NCBI GenBank assembly: GCA_014695295.1
Contig: JACJNY010000037.1
Location: 32,102 to 96,101 of the forward strand
From: Microcoleus sp. FACHB-61
GTDB taxonomy: Bacteria; Cyanobacteriota; Cyanobacteriia; Cyanobacteriales; Microcoleaceae
Length of the DNA: 64,000 bases
Direction of reading: 5' to 3'
The translations under genes and the position numbers were made by a program. Below, piece by piece: positions 44,215 through 53,939 of the stretch. Numbering within the stretch: position 1 is the first letter of the stretch; every line of letters starts with the position of its first letter. The notes beneath the pieces were generated by a model, which saw nothing but the letters and a program-made list of their open reading frames with translations, was not told where the DNA came from and searched no databases.

Positions 44215-45753
44215 ATGCTAGAAACTGTCTACAAACACTTACAAATATTGCAGGAACAAGCTAGAGAATTGCCACCACCGCAACAGGCAATCTTAACAAA
44301 AACTCTGGAAAATTTATCAAATTCTTTGCAGGAAATAGCAGCCAGCAATCTGTTTGAAAGCGCGAGATATAACGAGGCAAAGCTGGTTGAAATCGAAAAA
44401 AATAATCGCCTCTTGGAACGCACTGTCGCCCAGCAAGCATCGCAAATCAGACAGCTACAGGAGCAATTGGCAAAACAAATCAGCCAGCACCGCAGGGACA
44501 ATCAAGGATTAATTAAAAGCGAAGCCAAACTGCAAGCTCTGCTGCGCAATTCTCCGGATTTAATTAGCATTGTCGGCTCCGACGGGCGAGTCCGATACCA
44601 CAGCGGAGCTTTACAGCGGCTTTTGGGTTACAACCTAGAAGAAAGAATTGGCAAATTTCACGGCGAGTTAATTCATCCAGACGATTTGCTGGCTTGGCAG
44701 GCGTATTTTGGCAAGTTGTTAGAAGCTCCCGGAATTGCTGGGCCGATCGAATATCGGAAACGCCACGCTGACGGTTCTTGGCTCTACATGGAGTCGATAG
44801 GTAACAGTTTGGTATACGATTCTAGCGTGCAGGGAGTTATAATTAATTCGCGGGAAATAGGGGAACGCAAGCAAGCAGAAATCGCAGTCCGGGAGTCGGA
44901 ACTGCACTACAGAGTTATGTCGCAAATTACTTCGGATTTTGCCTATTCTTTTAAGGCGCTGCCAGACGGCAAGTTCGCCTGCGAGTGGGCGACAGAAGCT
45001 TTTGAGCGCTGCGCCGGTGTCGTTCCTGAAGAATTAGAATCGTTTGGTTGGTGGAACTCCGAGCTCGTTCATCCCGAAGACCGGGAAATATTAATTAAAC
45101 AATTAGAATGCTGTAGTTGCAGCCGCACGGGAGCCAACGAGTATCGCATTATTAATCAAAAAGGCGAGGTGCGCTGGGTGCGGGACTACTGGCAAGTGGT
45201 GTGGGACAAAACTGCTGAACGGGTTGTCCGTTTGTGGGGGGCTTGTCAGGAAATTACCGATCGCAAGCAAGTAGAATTGAAACTGCAACTCGTTAACCAA
45301 GTTTTGCAAGCGCAGATAGCATCGGCGCCGCTGGCGATTAACTGTACCAGCAATGACGGCAATACCGTTGTTTGGAACCGCGCCGCCGAAAAATTTTTTG
45401 GCTGGACTGCGGCTGAGGTTTTAGGGAAACCTTTACCGAATATTCCTGGAGGCCAAAAGCAAGATTTTTACGCGCTGCTGAAGTCTGCGTCTAATGGCCA
45501 ACCGCAAAACGGTTTGGAAGTATCTTTGTTGAAAAAAGACGGTAGCTCGATCGATGTTTGGCTTTGGGCCGCACGCGTGCGAGATGCGGGCGGCCAGACT
45601 CTCGGCAGTATCAACATATTTTCCGATCTTTCAGAACGCAAGCGCATAGAGGAAGAGCGCCAAAAACTAGCAGCGATGAAAAATATCGAAGAACCTTTTT
45701 GGGCGCGCTATGTCAGCCCTCCAAAAACCCAGAAAAAAAATGGCGATCGCTAA
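44215..45753 (+). CDS. PAS-only signalling protein without output domain
   Basis: Start placed at ATG 44215; TTG 44176 would add 13 residues. 512 residues: a coiled coil (10-105, with LLERTVAQQASQIRQLQEQ), then three PAS domains near 110-225, 230-355 and 365-490, each closed by a PAC-type phrase (SREIGERKQAE, QEITDRKQVE, SDLSERKRIE). The chain ends soon after the last PAC, exactly where a HisKA or GGDEF domain would normally start. It is either a partner protein for another kinase or a sensor truncated at its 3' end. No frame after 45753 encodes an output domain. Confidence 0.8.
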   Translation: MLETVYKHLQILQEQARELPPPQQAILTKTLENLSNSLQEIAASNLFESARYNEAKLVEIEKNNRLLERTVAQQASQIRQLQEQLAKQISQHRRDNQGLIKSEAKLQALLRNSPDLISIVGSDGRVRYHSGALQRLLGYNLEERIGKFHGELIHPDDLLAWQAYFGKLLEAPGIAGPIEYRKRHADGSWLYMESIGNSLVYDSSVQGVIINSREIGERKQAEIAVRESELHYRVMSQITSDFAYSFKALPDGKFACEWATEAFERCAGVVPEELESFGWWNSELVHPEDREILIKQLECCSCSRTGANEYRIINQKGEVRWVRDYWQVVWDKTAERVVRLWGACQEITDRKQVELKLQLVNQVLQAQIASAPLAINCTSNDGNTVVWNRAAEKFFGWTAAEVLGKPLPNIPGGQKQDFYALLKSASNGQPQNGLEVSLLKKDGSSIDVWLWAARVRDAGGQTLGSINIFSDLSERKRIEEERQKLAAMKNIEEPFWARYVSPPKTQKKNGDR

Positions 45754-46060
45754 TCTCATCAAGCACAAGTTAAAAGCATTAAAAGTGTGAAACTGCAATC
45801 TTATGATTGCAATATTATTTCCGGTAAAATAACCTATTTGATGGAAGTAGTTCGAGCGAACATAATATGATAAATATACCCGGATGCTAGGTGTAGTAGT
45901 TGGTCTGCTGTGCTGTATAAAACTGTATTTCCGTAAAAATAATTGATTAAGCAGCTACCGAATTAATTGAGGGAATCTATCGATAAAGTGTCAGATTTTT
46001 TACGCGGAAGACAAGTCTGCACGGTATATATTGGATTTTTTAAATGCGTCGCTCGAATCT
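45754..46060. other. 307-bp spacer, nothing clear
   Basis: AT-rich. No transmitter-domain remnant is readable in any frame, and no repeat or hairpin worth naming was seen. Confidence 0.4.
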
Positions 46061-46870
46061 TTACTGGTTCCCAGATTTCTCCTGGCTCCTGAAAGCGGTT
46101 AACTCTGCGTGAGTCTGGCAAGCTTCACTTAACTCAATGTAATCTAAGATATTAGAAATTACCTTAGAAAGGTGGATAGCCGAACGGTGAGCTTCTTGGA
46201 TAAAATCTCTCTCCTCTATCGGATCGTCAGCTTGATCGTCTATGGTTAGTTGTAGATAACCGATGATGTGATTTAGGGGAGTGCGGAGCTCGTGGGACGC
46301 CTTCAACAAAAATTGCTTTTTGAGCTGGGATAGTCCTTGTACTCGCTTGCTGCGCTCTTGGTACAGAGTGGCGAGGGCGATCGCGCTTCCTACTTGATCG
46401 GCAAGTTCTTGTGCGAAATCGATCTGGGATTTAGTCCAAGGTCGATCGGTCTTACCCTTCCGCGACGATCGGCCCTTGCACTGATGCAAGCTAATTATGC
46501 CGTTAGCTTGCTCTTGATAAGCGGTAGCCACCACTAGCAGCGACTGTGGCCCAAAAGCATCATTGGCTGCAAAGGACTCTACTACCACCGGTTCGAGGGT
46601 GGCTAGAGCTTGAATGAAATGAGGTGCTGCTGTGAGCGAGATTTCCATTCCCAGCATGGGTAAAAATGGTTCTTGGCAGTATTCAGCAGCTACTTTGACT
46701 TGCAGGCTCGAACTTTCATAGGGACAAATGATGCAGCGGCTGACGCCTAGTGTTTCTCCCAGACTGTTAACTGTTTGCTGCCAGATGCTATCGAGATCCA
46801 AGGTTCGACGAATCTTTCTGCCAATTTGGAGTAAAAGTTTTTGCGATTGAGCTGATATTTGCTGATTCAT
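46061..46870 (-). CDS. GAF-HisKA protein lacking the ATPase domain
   Basis: Start at ATG 46868-46870 with AAGGG upstream; 269 residues. A GAF domain (about 25-185, LDLDSIWQQTVNSLGETLGVSRC) is followed by HisKA with LLKASHELRTPLNHIIGYLQL. The protein ends about 40 residues later without any N, G1 or G2 box, so it can be phosphorylated on His but cannot bind ATP. It is a clear paralogue of residues 170-450 of the kinase at 47646. It could be phosphorylated by that kinase, compete for its dimerisation, or be a decayed copy. Confidence 0.82.
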   Translation of the reverse strand: MNQQISAQSQKLLLQIGRKIRRTLDLDSIWQQTVNSLGETLGVSRCIICPYESSSLQVKVAAEYCQEPFLPMLGMEISLTAAPHFIQALATLEPVVVESFAANDAFGPQSLLVVATAYQEQANGIISLHQCKGRSSRKGKTDRPWTKSQIDFAQELADQVGSAIALATLYQERSKRVQGLSQLKKQFLLKASHELRTPLNHIIGYLQLTIDDQADDPIEERDFIQEAHRSAIHLSKVISNILDYIELSEACQTHAELTAFRSQEKSGNQ

Positions 46871-47645
46871 AGCAACCCTTGTTCTAATAGACTGGCAAAA
46901 GTTTACCATTGCGCCAACAGAGCAGGAATTCACTGAATTTGCCAGCCTGCCGCTGCCCGACTTAGGGATTACGTAATTCTACTTAAATCTTCCCACACCC
47001 CGTCAAACATTACTAAGTAGTTTCGGTGTCTTTACAAGATCTTTATGATTTTCACAGAGAACTGAGAGCGTCCAGTATGCTTAATAATCCTTTACAGTAG
47101 GGGATTGGCAAGCTTAATCAGTCGTATAAGCTGGCATTAAGTTTTTGTAAAGCTGGCGGTGTGCGCGGGTTTACTCGAAGGTGTGCGATCCCAGCGGACA
47201 AATAAAGATGAGCTTTGTTATCCCTACCCCCCGGATTCCATTGATGCGAATTCTGGGTGGGGCCCGGAAGTGGCGGGGGCGATCGCTCTCAGTTGCAAGC
47301 TCCCAAGGAGGGAGATTGGCGATGGATAAAAGTTAAAATTGATACAGGGACGATCGAACTGTGTTGTAGGATAATTATCAATTATCTATGACCTTTATTC
47401 ACGAAACGGAACTCACGGATACACGAATATAGCGATTTTTATAAGTAAGGTACAGTTTGGTAATTGATAATTGGTAATTGGTAAGAAAGCTGGCGATTAC
47501 CTCACGAAAGTTTAGAACCGCTATAGCTGTTTTTTTCCTGATTCCTGATTCCTGATGCCCTCTTGCTTCTTGCTTCTTGCTTCTTGCTTCTTGCTGATTC
47601 CTTCAACGTCCCGATAATCGATTACCGATGATTGAGGACCGAGGA
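46871..47645. other. 775-bp spacer between paralogous kinases
   Basis: Contains heptamer repeats: AATTGGT type (47459-47485) and CTTGCTT (47561-47597). The remainder (46990-47450) shows no ORF, hairpin or similarity that I can support. Confidence 0.5.
47561..47597. repeat. CTTGCTT heptamer repeat
   Basis: Five CTTGCTT units in perfect register, beside ATTCCTG units just upstream (47538-47556), which also recur every 7 bases. Located 48 bases beyond the stop codon of the kinase at 47646. Confidence 0.85.
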
Positions 47646-49541
47646 TTAATTTTTAAATAGTGGTTCTTGATAAAGCGGCACAGTAAAAGTAACAGTCGAT
47701 CCGAGCCCTTCCCCCATACTGTAAAAATTTACTGTACCGCCCATTGCTTCTACCAGTTTTTGAGAAATAGCCAATCCCAAACCGGTGCCGCCGTATTGCC
47801 TGGTACGATCGCCGTCCACCTGAAAAAACGACTCAAATAATTTATCTTGCTTGTCGAGAGAAACCCCAATGCCAGTATCAGCTACTCGGATTTTCACCAT
47901 TCCGGGGAACTGCTGGTTGTTAACAGTCACCTTTTTCTTAATAACTTCAGCACTGATGCGAATTCCCCCTTCCCCGGTAAATTTAATTGCATTGCCCGTG
48001 AGGTTCAAGATTACTTGAAGCAGGCGTTGGTAGTTGCCATACAAAATAATCTCGTCCTCCACAGCGGGTTTTTGGATTTGAAATTGCAATCGCTTTTGCT
48101 CGACTTGAACCCGTGTGAAATCCTCAACTTGTTGCAACAGTTCACCGAGTTTGACCGGAGCGAGGTCTAACTCCATTTTGCCAGCTTCGATTTTAGCGAC
48201 ATCCAAAATATCGTTAATCACATTGAACAAATGTACTGCGGAGCGGTAAGCTTCTTGGATAAATTGGTGCGCTTCTTCGGGGTCATCTGCCATGCCGTCT
48301 ACAAGCAGTTTCAGGAAACCGAGGATGCCGTTGAGGGGGGTGCGGAGTTCGTGAGAAGTATTGGCAAGAAATTGACTTTTAAGTTGGGAAAGAGCCACGG
48401 CTTCGGCGCGGGCCTGTTCTAATTCTTGGTAAAGTGTTGCGTGGGCGATCGCGCTGCCGACTTGAGCGACTAACTCGCGGGCGAATTCGAGTTCGACTGG
48501 ACTCCATTTCGGCGAACTGCCGCAGCGGTGCAAACATATCAGTGCATTGGGTTGGTCTTCATAGGAGGTAGCTGCTACGAGCACGGAATGGCGGTGGAAG
48601 GGATCGGCAACGGGGGAGGCGTAATCGACTGCTACTGGTTTTAGGGTGGCTAAAGTTTGAATCCACCCCGGCTGTTCGACTGCGCGCAGTTCTAATCCCA
48701 GCATAGAAGAGTAAGGTTCTTGGCGGTACTCAGCTACTACTTTAAAAGTTTTCGATTGGAGATTTTCGATTTGAGCTGGGGAAAGCGGGGGCGAGGGGTC
48801 CCTGGCATTTGACTGTTCTAATTCGGCTGCTGTGGCTGAATAATTTTGCTGATTTTCCGAGGCAAGGAAGGGGGAGGATTCGAGATTTTCGCTGTCTTTT
48901 TTGTAGGAACAGATGATGCAGCGGCTTGCGTTCAAGACTTGACCTAAACTGTTAGCTGTTTGCTGCCAAATTGTCTCTAGGTCGAGGGTTCTGTGCAGGT
49001 TTTGAGCGATTTGGGAGATGATTTTGCGGTCGATTTCCCACTTGGGAGGGAGCGCTCGACCGATCCGACTCGCTGGATACAGCATTTGTTGGCGGGCGTC
49101 CGAGGGGGATGGCAAAGCTCGATAGAGCATGAATTCTGGGGAATCTGGCGGTCGGTCTGTGGGTTTGTCAGACAGCAGCCTTCCCATAACTAAGACTTTT
49201 GCAGCTTTGCCGTTTGAGTCGATCGCCGGAGTGAGTGCCAAATCGAAGAGAAAATATTGTCCGCCGTGGCCAAATGGATAGCTGAACCGTTGCGGTACGA
49301 GGGTTTCGAGCGTCCGCCGCAGGATATCGAGATAAGGCGCAGGGGCGATGGGTTGCAGGGTTTCGCTGAGGGGGCGATCGACAATTTGTTCTGCTGTGAG
49401 GTTGTACTGCTCGGCTTTTTCCCAGTAAAAAGATAGATATCGACCAGAGGCGTCTTGGGTAAATACTAATTCTGCCCCTAACTCTTGAAAAAAGGCTGTA
49501 GAGGCGAGGCTCGATCGCCGGAAATCTGTGTTAGAGTCCAT
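47646..49541 (-). CDS. PAS-GAF sensor histidine kinase
   Basis: 631 residues. A PAS domain (about 15-130; FTQDASGRYLSFYWEKAEQYNL), a GAF domain (about 170-370; LDLETIWQQTANSLGQVLNASRC), HisKA with FLANTSHELRTPLNGILGF, then a full ATPase: LTGNAIKFTG (N box), RVADTGIGV (G1), GGTGLGLAISQ (G2). No membrane helix; a cytosolic sensor, perhaps of light or redox through GAF, although no bilin Cys motif is obvious. No response regulator is adjacent. The truncated paralogue follows downstream. Confidence 0.9.
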   Translation of the reverse strand: MDSNTDFRRSSLASTAFFQELGAELVFTQDASGRYLSFYWEKAEQYNLTAEQIVDRPLSETLQPIAPAPYLDILRRTLETLVPQRFSYPFGHGGQYFLFDLALTPAIDSNGKAAKVLVMGRLLSDKPTDRPPDSPEFMLYRALPSPSDARQQMLYPASRIGRALPPKWEIDRKIISQIAQNLHRTLDLETIWQQTANSLGQVLNASRCIICSYKKDSENLESSPFLASENQQNYSATAAELEQSNARDPSPPLSPAQIENLQSKTFKVVAEYRQEPYSSMLGLELRAVEQPGWIQTLATLKPVAVDYASPVADPFHRHSVLVAATSYEDQPNALICLHRCGSSPKWSPVELEFARELVAQVGSAIAHATLYQELEQARAEAVALSQLKSQFLANTSHELRTPLNGILGFLKLLVDGMADDPEEAHQFIQEAYRSAVHLFNVINDILDVAKIEAGKMELDLAPVKLGELLQQVEDFTRVQVEQKRLQFQIQKPAVEDEIILYGNYQRLLQVILNLTGNAIKFTGEGGIRISAEVIKKKVTVNNQQFPGMVKIRVADTGIGVSLDKQDKLFESFFQVDGDRTRQYGGTGLGLAISQKLVEAMGGTVNFYSMGEGLGSTVTFTVPLYQEPLFKN

Positions 49542-50117
49542 CAGAGTAGAGGATGAAAGTAGTTCGGATTTTGGAGTCGTGAGTTTTTAATTAAAAATTC
49601 AATACTCCAAATTGTCTTGGGCTTCGACCGTTAAGTTGTGAGTTATTAATCAACTAAAAAATTGTTGGCTTTTTAATTAAAAATTAACGATAAAAACTCA
49701 CACTACGCAATTATTTTAAGCTTCTACCATTGATTATTGAGTTATCAATGAACTAAAAAAAAGTTAATTATTTAATTCTGAACTCAACTCAAAGCTCAAA
49801 ACTATTTGTTGTCAGCCGTTTTGGGTAATTAAAAAATAACAATTAAGATTGAGGAGTTAGGAATCTGCACCGATTAACGATCGAGTTTGAAAATTACGCC
49901 AAAATCTGAGGCTGCGAACAACTCAAGTCGGGGACTGGCTCCCGCATTTTTTCCGTCACCTTGAAGAGTTGCGAGGTGGTGAGTTAGCCTAGTTCGCTCG
50001 CCCACAACCTGTAGCTTTGGCGGCGAAATCTGCCGGATATCGCGCGGGCATCGAAATTTCACAGCCAGAAACTTTACAGCCAGCAGATTTGCGCGCGCCG
50101 TCTCGTACCCGGGAACC
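49542..50117. other. 576-bp spacer with AT-rich imperfect direct repeats
   Basis: Two segments of about 110 bases, starting CTTCGACCGTTAAG (about 49622) and CTTCTACCATTGATT (about 49724), resemble each other: both continue with GAGTTAT, CAATGAACTAAAA- or TCAACTAAAAA-type sequence. The right third (49900-50117) is GC-rich and noncoding. Possibly a decayed mobile element. Confidence 0.45.
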
Positions 50118-50345
50118 TCAGTCGTTCCACTCGCCGCGGGGGGGGACTGGAGGGTTGCGGCGCAAACCCAGAGCCAGCTCGTCTTCGCGGCGCTCGCCTC
50201 TGAGCCACTGCTTGATTGCTGTTTCAATGACTTTGCTGGGGTCATTCGTCAAGTGCTTAATTTGGTCTAGCAGTTCAGGATCGATATGGATGGACAGTTC
50301 TACTTTTTCTGACGAACTGTGGGATGGTATTCTTGATTCGCTCAT
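50118..50345 (-). CDS. Ribbon-helix-helix-type small protein
   Basis: 75 residues. The region VELSIHIDPELLDQIKHL followed by DPSKVIETAIKQWLRG has the beta strand plus two helices of ribbon-helix-helix DNA-binding proteins, as in many antitoxins. The C-terminal RNPPVPPRGEWND is a conserved-looking tail. No toxin partner is adjacent, so it could be a solitary regulator. Confidence 0.7.
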   Translation of the reverse strand: MSESRIPSHSSSEKVELSIHIDPELLDQIKHLTNDPSKVIETAIKQWLRGERREDELALGLRRNPPVPPRGEWND

Positions 50346-50673
50346 AGTTAAAAAATCCTAGTTTTAATTCTTAAGTTTCAATTCTTTTGATGACAACCGG
50401 CTGGACTAGATATTTGAAGTCCCTGATTTGCACCCAACCTTTCCTCAACCGCTTAACCGCTTTCTGTACAATGAGAGAGAGAAAAGTTTTTTCCTTTTGG
50501 GTGTCCGGGCTCGGTCGGACACTTGAAAGGGTAATAACTGATACTCTTGAGGTTTGCCTCAGTTGTGGTTTCATCTCAATCCCCAGTAAGAGGTTGAAGT
50601 AAGCACTCTACTCTTGCTTGTGTAATCATACAACAAAAAGTATCCTTTGCCGATTAGCTCTTCGATAAAAAAC
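50346..50673. other. 328-bp spacer before lepA
   Basis: Two opposed ORFs of about 70 codons overlap here, but neither has a ribosome site or recognisable content. A hairpin-like TGTCCGGGCTCGGTCGGACA lies near 50501-50520. Confidence 0.4.
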
Positions 50674-52488
50674 ATGACTAACGTCCCTGTATCTCGCATT
50701 CGCAATTTTTCGATTATTGCTCACATCGACCACGGAAAATCCACCTTGGCCGATCGCCTGTTGCAGGCGACTGGGACTGTGCAGGCACGGGAGATGAAGG
50801 AGCAGTTTTTAGACAATATGGATATCGAGCGCGAACGCGGCATTACGATTAAGCTGCAAGCGGCTCGGATGAATTACACCGCCAAGGACGGTCAGGAGTA
50901 CGTGCTCAATCTGATCGACACTCCCGGACACGTTGACTTTTCTTATGAGGTGTCGCGATCGCTCGCTGCTTGTGAAGGGGCGCTGCTGGTGGTAGACGCA
51001 TCTCAAGGCGTGGAAGCACAAACCTTGGCAAATGTCTACCTTGCCTTGGGAAACAATTTGGAAATTATTCCTGTTTTAAATAAAATTGACCTGCCGGGGG
51101 CGGAACCGGAACGGGTAAAAGGGGAAATTGAAGAAATTATCGGTCTGGACTGTAGCGGGGCGATTGAGGCTTCGGCTAAGGAAGGAATTGGTATAGATGA
51201 GATTTTGGAGTCGATCGTCGAATTGGTGCCGCCGCCGCAGGATACTGTTGACAAACCGCTGCGGGCGCTAATTTTTGACAGTTATTACGACGCTTATCGC
51301 GGGGTAATTGTGTATTTCCGAGTGATGGACGGAAGTGTCAAAAAGGGCGATCGAGTTTTGTTGATGATTTCGGGTAAGGAATATGTGATCGATGAATTGG
51401 GTATCCTTTCACCGACTCAAATTCCCGTAGACGAACTGCACGCGGGGGAAGTCGGTTATCTGGGCGCGGCAATTAAAGCAGTAGCTGATGCTCGCGTCGG
51501 CGATACGATTACTTTGGTCAAAAAGCCTGCACCGGAGCCTTGGCCGGGTTATACAGAAGCAAAACCGATGGTTTTTTGCGGCTTGTTCCCGATCGATGCT
51601 GACCAATTTCCAGATTTGCGGGAAGCTTTAGAAAAACTCGAACTCAACGATGCGGCCCTTTCTTACGAACCGGAAACTTCGAGTGCGATGGGATTTGGTT
51701 TCCGCTGCGGTTTCTTGGGTTTGCTGCACATGGAAATTGTGCAAGAAAGACTGGAGAGAGAATACAATTTGGATTTGATTGTTACGGCTCCTTCTGTGGT
51801 TTATCAAATCACAACAATTAAAGGGGAAGTGTTAACAATTGACAATCCCAGCCACTTGCCAGATCCTCAGTATCGCGAGAAAATTGAGGAACCTTATGTG
51901 CGGGTAGAAATGCTGTCGCCAGAAACTTATGTCGGCGCGCTGATGGAACTGTCTCAAAGTCGGCGGGGCATTTTTATGGATATGAAGTATCTGAGTCAAG
52001 GCCGAACTACGCTGGTTTACGAGTTGCCTTTGGCGGAGGTGGTGACGGACTTTTTCGACCAGATGAAATCGCGATCGCGCGGTTATGCGAGTATGGAGTA
52101 TCACCTCATCGGTTATCGCGAAAATCCGTTAGTGAAAATGGACATTTTAATTAATGGCGATCCGGTTGACGCTTTGGCGATGATCGTACACCGCGATAAG
52201 GCTTATAATGTGGGCCGCGGGTTGACGGAAAAACTCAAGGAGTTGATTCCTCGCCATCAATTTAAGGTTCCCATTCAAGCGACTATTGGCGCTAAGGTGA
52301 TTGCTTCGGAGCACATTCCGGCTTTGCGGAAGGATGTGTTGGCGAAGTGTTACGGTGGTGATATTTCGCGGAAGAAGAAGTTGCTGCAAAAGCAGGCGAA
52401 GGGTAAGAAGCGGATGAAGTCTGTGGGTACTGTGGATGTGCCGCAGGAGGCTTTTATGGCTGTGCTGAAGCTCGATCGAGATTCGTAA
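50674..52488 (+). CDS. lepA: Elongation factor 4 (LepA)
   Basis: 604 residues from the ATG at 50674 (a TTG at 50647 would add nine). A ribosomal GTPase that back-translocates stalled ribosomes. Visible: P-loop AHIDHGKST, switch region [24 protein letters not shown], the LepA-specific C-terminal block [12 protein letters not shown] and the final [18 protein letters not shown]. The length equals the family standard (about 600). It is followed by palindromic repeats that may end its transcript. Confidence 0.97.
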   Translation: MTNVPVSRIRNFSIIAHIDHGKSTLADRLLQATGTVQAREMKEQFLDNMDIERERGITIKLQAARMNYTAKDGQEYVLNLIDTPGHVDFSYEVSRSLAACEGALLVVDASQGVEAQTLANVYLALGNNLEIIPVLNKIDLPGAEPERVKGEIEEIIGLDCSGAIEASAKEGIGIDEILESIVELVPPPQDTVDKPLRALIFDSYYDAYRGVIVYFRVMDGSVKKGDRVLLMISGKEYVIDELGILSPTQIPVDELHAGEVGYLGAAIKAVADARVGDTITLVKKPAPEPWPGYTEAKPMVFCGLFPIDADQFPDLREALEKLELNDAALSYEPETSSAMGFGFRCGFLGLLHMEIVQERLEREYNLDLIVTAPSVVYQITTIKGEVLTIDNPSHLPDPQYREKIEEPYVRVEMLSPETYVGALMELSQSRRGIFMDMKYLSQGRTTLVYELPLAEVVTDFFDQMKSRSRGYASMEYHLIGYRENPLVKMDILINGDPVDALAMIVHRDKAYNVGRGLTEKLKELIPRHQFKVPIQATIGAKVIASEHIPALRKDVLAKCYGGDISRKKKLLQKQAKGKKRMKSVGTVDVPQEAFMAVLKLDRDS

Positions 52489-52507
52489 TTTGTGTGGCCT
52501 TTTGTCA

Positions 52508-52625
52508 GGAACAGGCAAGATGCCTGTTCCACAAAGAGTCTGTTTTTTTGTCGGTTCTAGGAACAGGCTTTCCGGTCTGTTCCACAAATGGGGTTCTAGG
52601 AACAGGGTTTCCGGCCTATTCTACC
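52508..52625. repeat. Three copies of a GGAACAGGC hairpin after lepA
   Basis: Copy 1: GGAACAGGC (52508-52516) and GCCTGTTCC (52522-52530). Copies 2 (52560-52583) and 3 (52600-52622) are degenerate. A TTTTTTTG run follows the first at 52541. This fits a terminator that has been repeated. Confidence 0.8.
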
Positions 52626-52707
52626 TTTTGCAGATTAAGGGCGATCGCTCTTGACCAAAGAAATTGGTTGAGCTAAACTAAAACTTAGTTTAAATTGCGT
52701 ATAGTAG

Positions 52708-53007
52708 ATGCACATAATCAGCTACAAACGGGTGCGTGAATACAGCGAAACTCATGCTGATTGCGGGGAAGCTTTGGATAACTGGTTTAAAATTGCTAGC
52801 AAGGCTAAATGGTCTAACTTAATTGAGGTACAATCTGTTTTTCCTAAAGCCGAAGCAGTTGGGGGGTTTACAGTTTTTAATATCAAAGGTAATAATTATC
52901 GATTAATCGTTAGTATTGATTATGAAAGCCAATTAATTTATATCAAATATATTCTCACCCATGCTGAGTATGATAAGGAGAAATGGAAAAATGACCCTTA
53001 CTTTTAA
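52708..53007 (+). CDS. higB: HigB-like toxin of a type II toxin-antitoxin system
   Basis: 99 residues. The HigB pattern is clear: MHIISYKRVREYSETH at the start, WFKIASKAKW, FNIKGNNYRLIVSIDYESQLIYIKYILTHAEYDK and a final KWKNDPYF. HigB is a RelE-fold mRNA interferase that acts on translating ribosomes. Toxin first, antitoxin second is the typical HigBA order. It overlaps the antitoxin start by 17 bases. Confidence 0.92.
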   Translation: MHIISYKRVREYSETHADCGEALDNWFKIASKAKWSNLIEVQSVFPKAEAVGGFTVFNIKGNNYRLIVSIDYESQLIYIKYILTHAEYDKEKWKNDPYF

Positions 53008-53395
53008 TCCAGATAAATACAAAGAGTTATTGTCTCTGTATCAGCCTAAAATAATTAGAAATGAAGCGGATAATGAGAAGGCTCTGGCTATGGTGGAAGA
53101 GTTAATGCACCGGGGCGATCGCACTCCAGAAGAAGATGAGTTATATGAATTGCTGATTGCATTGATTGAAAAGTTTGAGCAAGAATTCTATGCACCAGGA
53201 ACCACAGCAACGCCTCGTTCAATATTCCTGTTTTTGATGGAACAAAGAGAGTTACAAGCTGCGGATTTGGTGGGAGTTATGGGTTCTGAAGAAAAAGTGT
53301 ATGAAGTGGTTAATGGCGATCGAGATATTGGTAAAGAGCTGGCATTGATTCTGGGAAGTTTTTTTCATGTAGAGCCGAGTTTGTTCTGTAATTAA
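52991..53395 (+). CDS. higA: HigA-like antitoxin
   Basis: Start at ATG 52991 inside the end of higB. 134 residues. The N-terminal region (MTLTFNPDKYKELLSLYQPK) and a helical middle (MVEELMHRGDRTPEEDELYELL) are followed by an XRE-type DNA-binding region (MEQRELQAADLVGVMGSEEKVYEVVNGDRDI). It neutralises HigB and represses the operon promoter. The upstream spacer has no obvious operator that I can identify. Confidence 0.9.
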   Translation: MTLTFNPDKYKELLSLYQPKIIRNEADNEKALAMVEELMHRGDRTPEEDELYELLIALIEKFEQEFYAPGTTATPRSIFLFLMEQRELQAADLVGVMGSEEKVYEVVNGDRDIGKELALILGSFFHVEPSLFCN

Positions 53396-53492
53396 GGGAA
53401 GTAGAGTATAAGAGAAAAATAAGAAGTTGAAATGAGTGAAATTATGGCAGCGTCAGTAGCGATCGCCCGATCGCATCACAGCTTACTACAAC

Positions 53493-53939
53493 TTAAACAA
53501 GAATGCTTTGTTGAAACTCGCGCCAAATTTCATCTACAACTTTGCGATCGCTCAAATCGCGATGCCACCAGTGGCTACAGCCATCTTGACAATATTTGCA
53601 GTACCTGCGCGCATCGGCAATTGCCAATAAACTCATTAACAGGAAAAAGGTTTTGAGAGATTCGGAGGGCGGCAGTTTCAAAAGCTTTGCCATTTGTTCT
53701 TTTAATCGCCCTCTACTCAGCAACACACAAGGGGTGTAAGTTGGGCGAAGTTTTGATTTGGCAATTGCTAGGGAAACATCTTCTTCTCGCGCCCCTGCTT
53801 GGAGGGTCATGTAGGATAGCCGCTGCAATATTTCCTGCTGGTATTCGGTTGGGAACCTTAAAAACCACTTTTTTGCATCTTCTTGGCTAATTAATTCTTG
53901 TTGAATTTTATTGAGTGTAATTTCATCCGCTAGATTCAT
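53493..53939 (-). CDS. DUF5958-like protein, possible immunity factor
   Basis: 148 residues, largely helical. EDAKKWFLRFPTEYQQEIL and then LRPTYTPCVLLSRGRLKEQ match my memory of DUF5958. A cluster CKYCQDGCSHWWH near the C-terminus is rich in Cys and His. It overlaps by 17 bases the end of the nucleotidyltransferase-like gene upstream. Immunity genes usually follow toxin genes in this tight way, so an immunity role is likely. Confidence 0.6.
   Translation of the reverse strand: MNLADEITLNKIQQELISQEDAKKWFLRFPTEYQQEILQRLSYMTLQAGAREEDVSLAIAKSKLRPTYTPCVLLSRGRLKEQMAKLLKLPPSESLKTFFLLMSLLAIADARRYCKYCQDGCSHWWHRDLSDRKVVDEIWREFQQSILV

Noticed and set aside
49874..50245. A 123-codon ORF covering the RHH gene and its 3' flank
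   Set aside because: It is in a different frame from the RHH gene, which has a recognisable fold; this one is Ala/Ser-rich without pattern.
50371..50602. Two opposed ORFs before lepA
   Set aside because: Neither has a ribosome site, a recognisable motif or a neighbour suggesting an operon.
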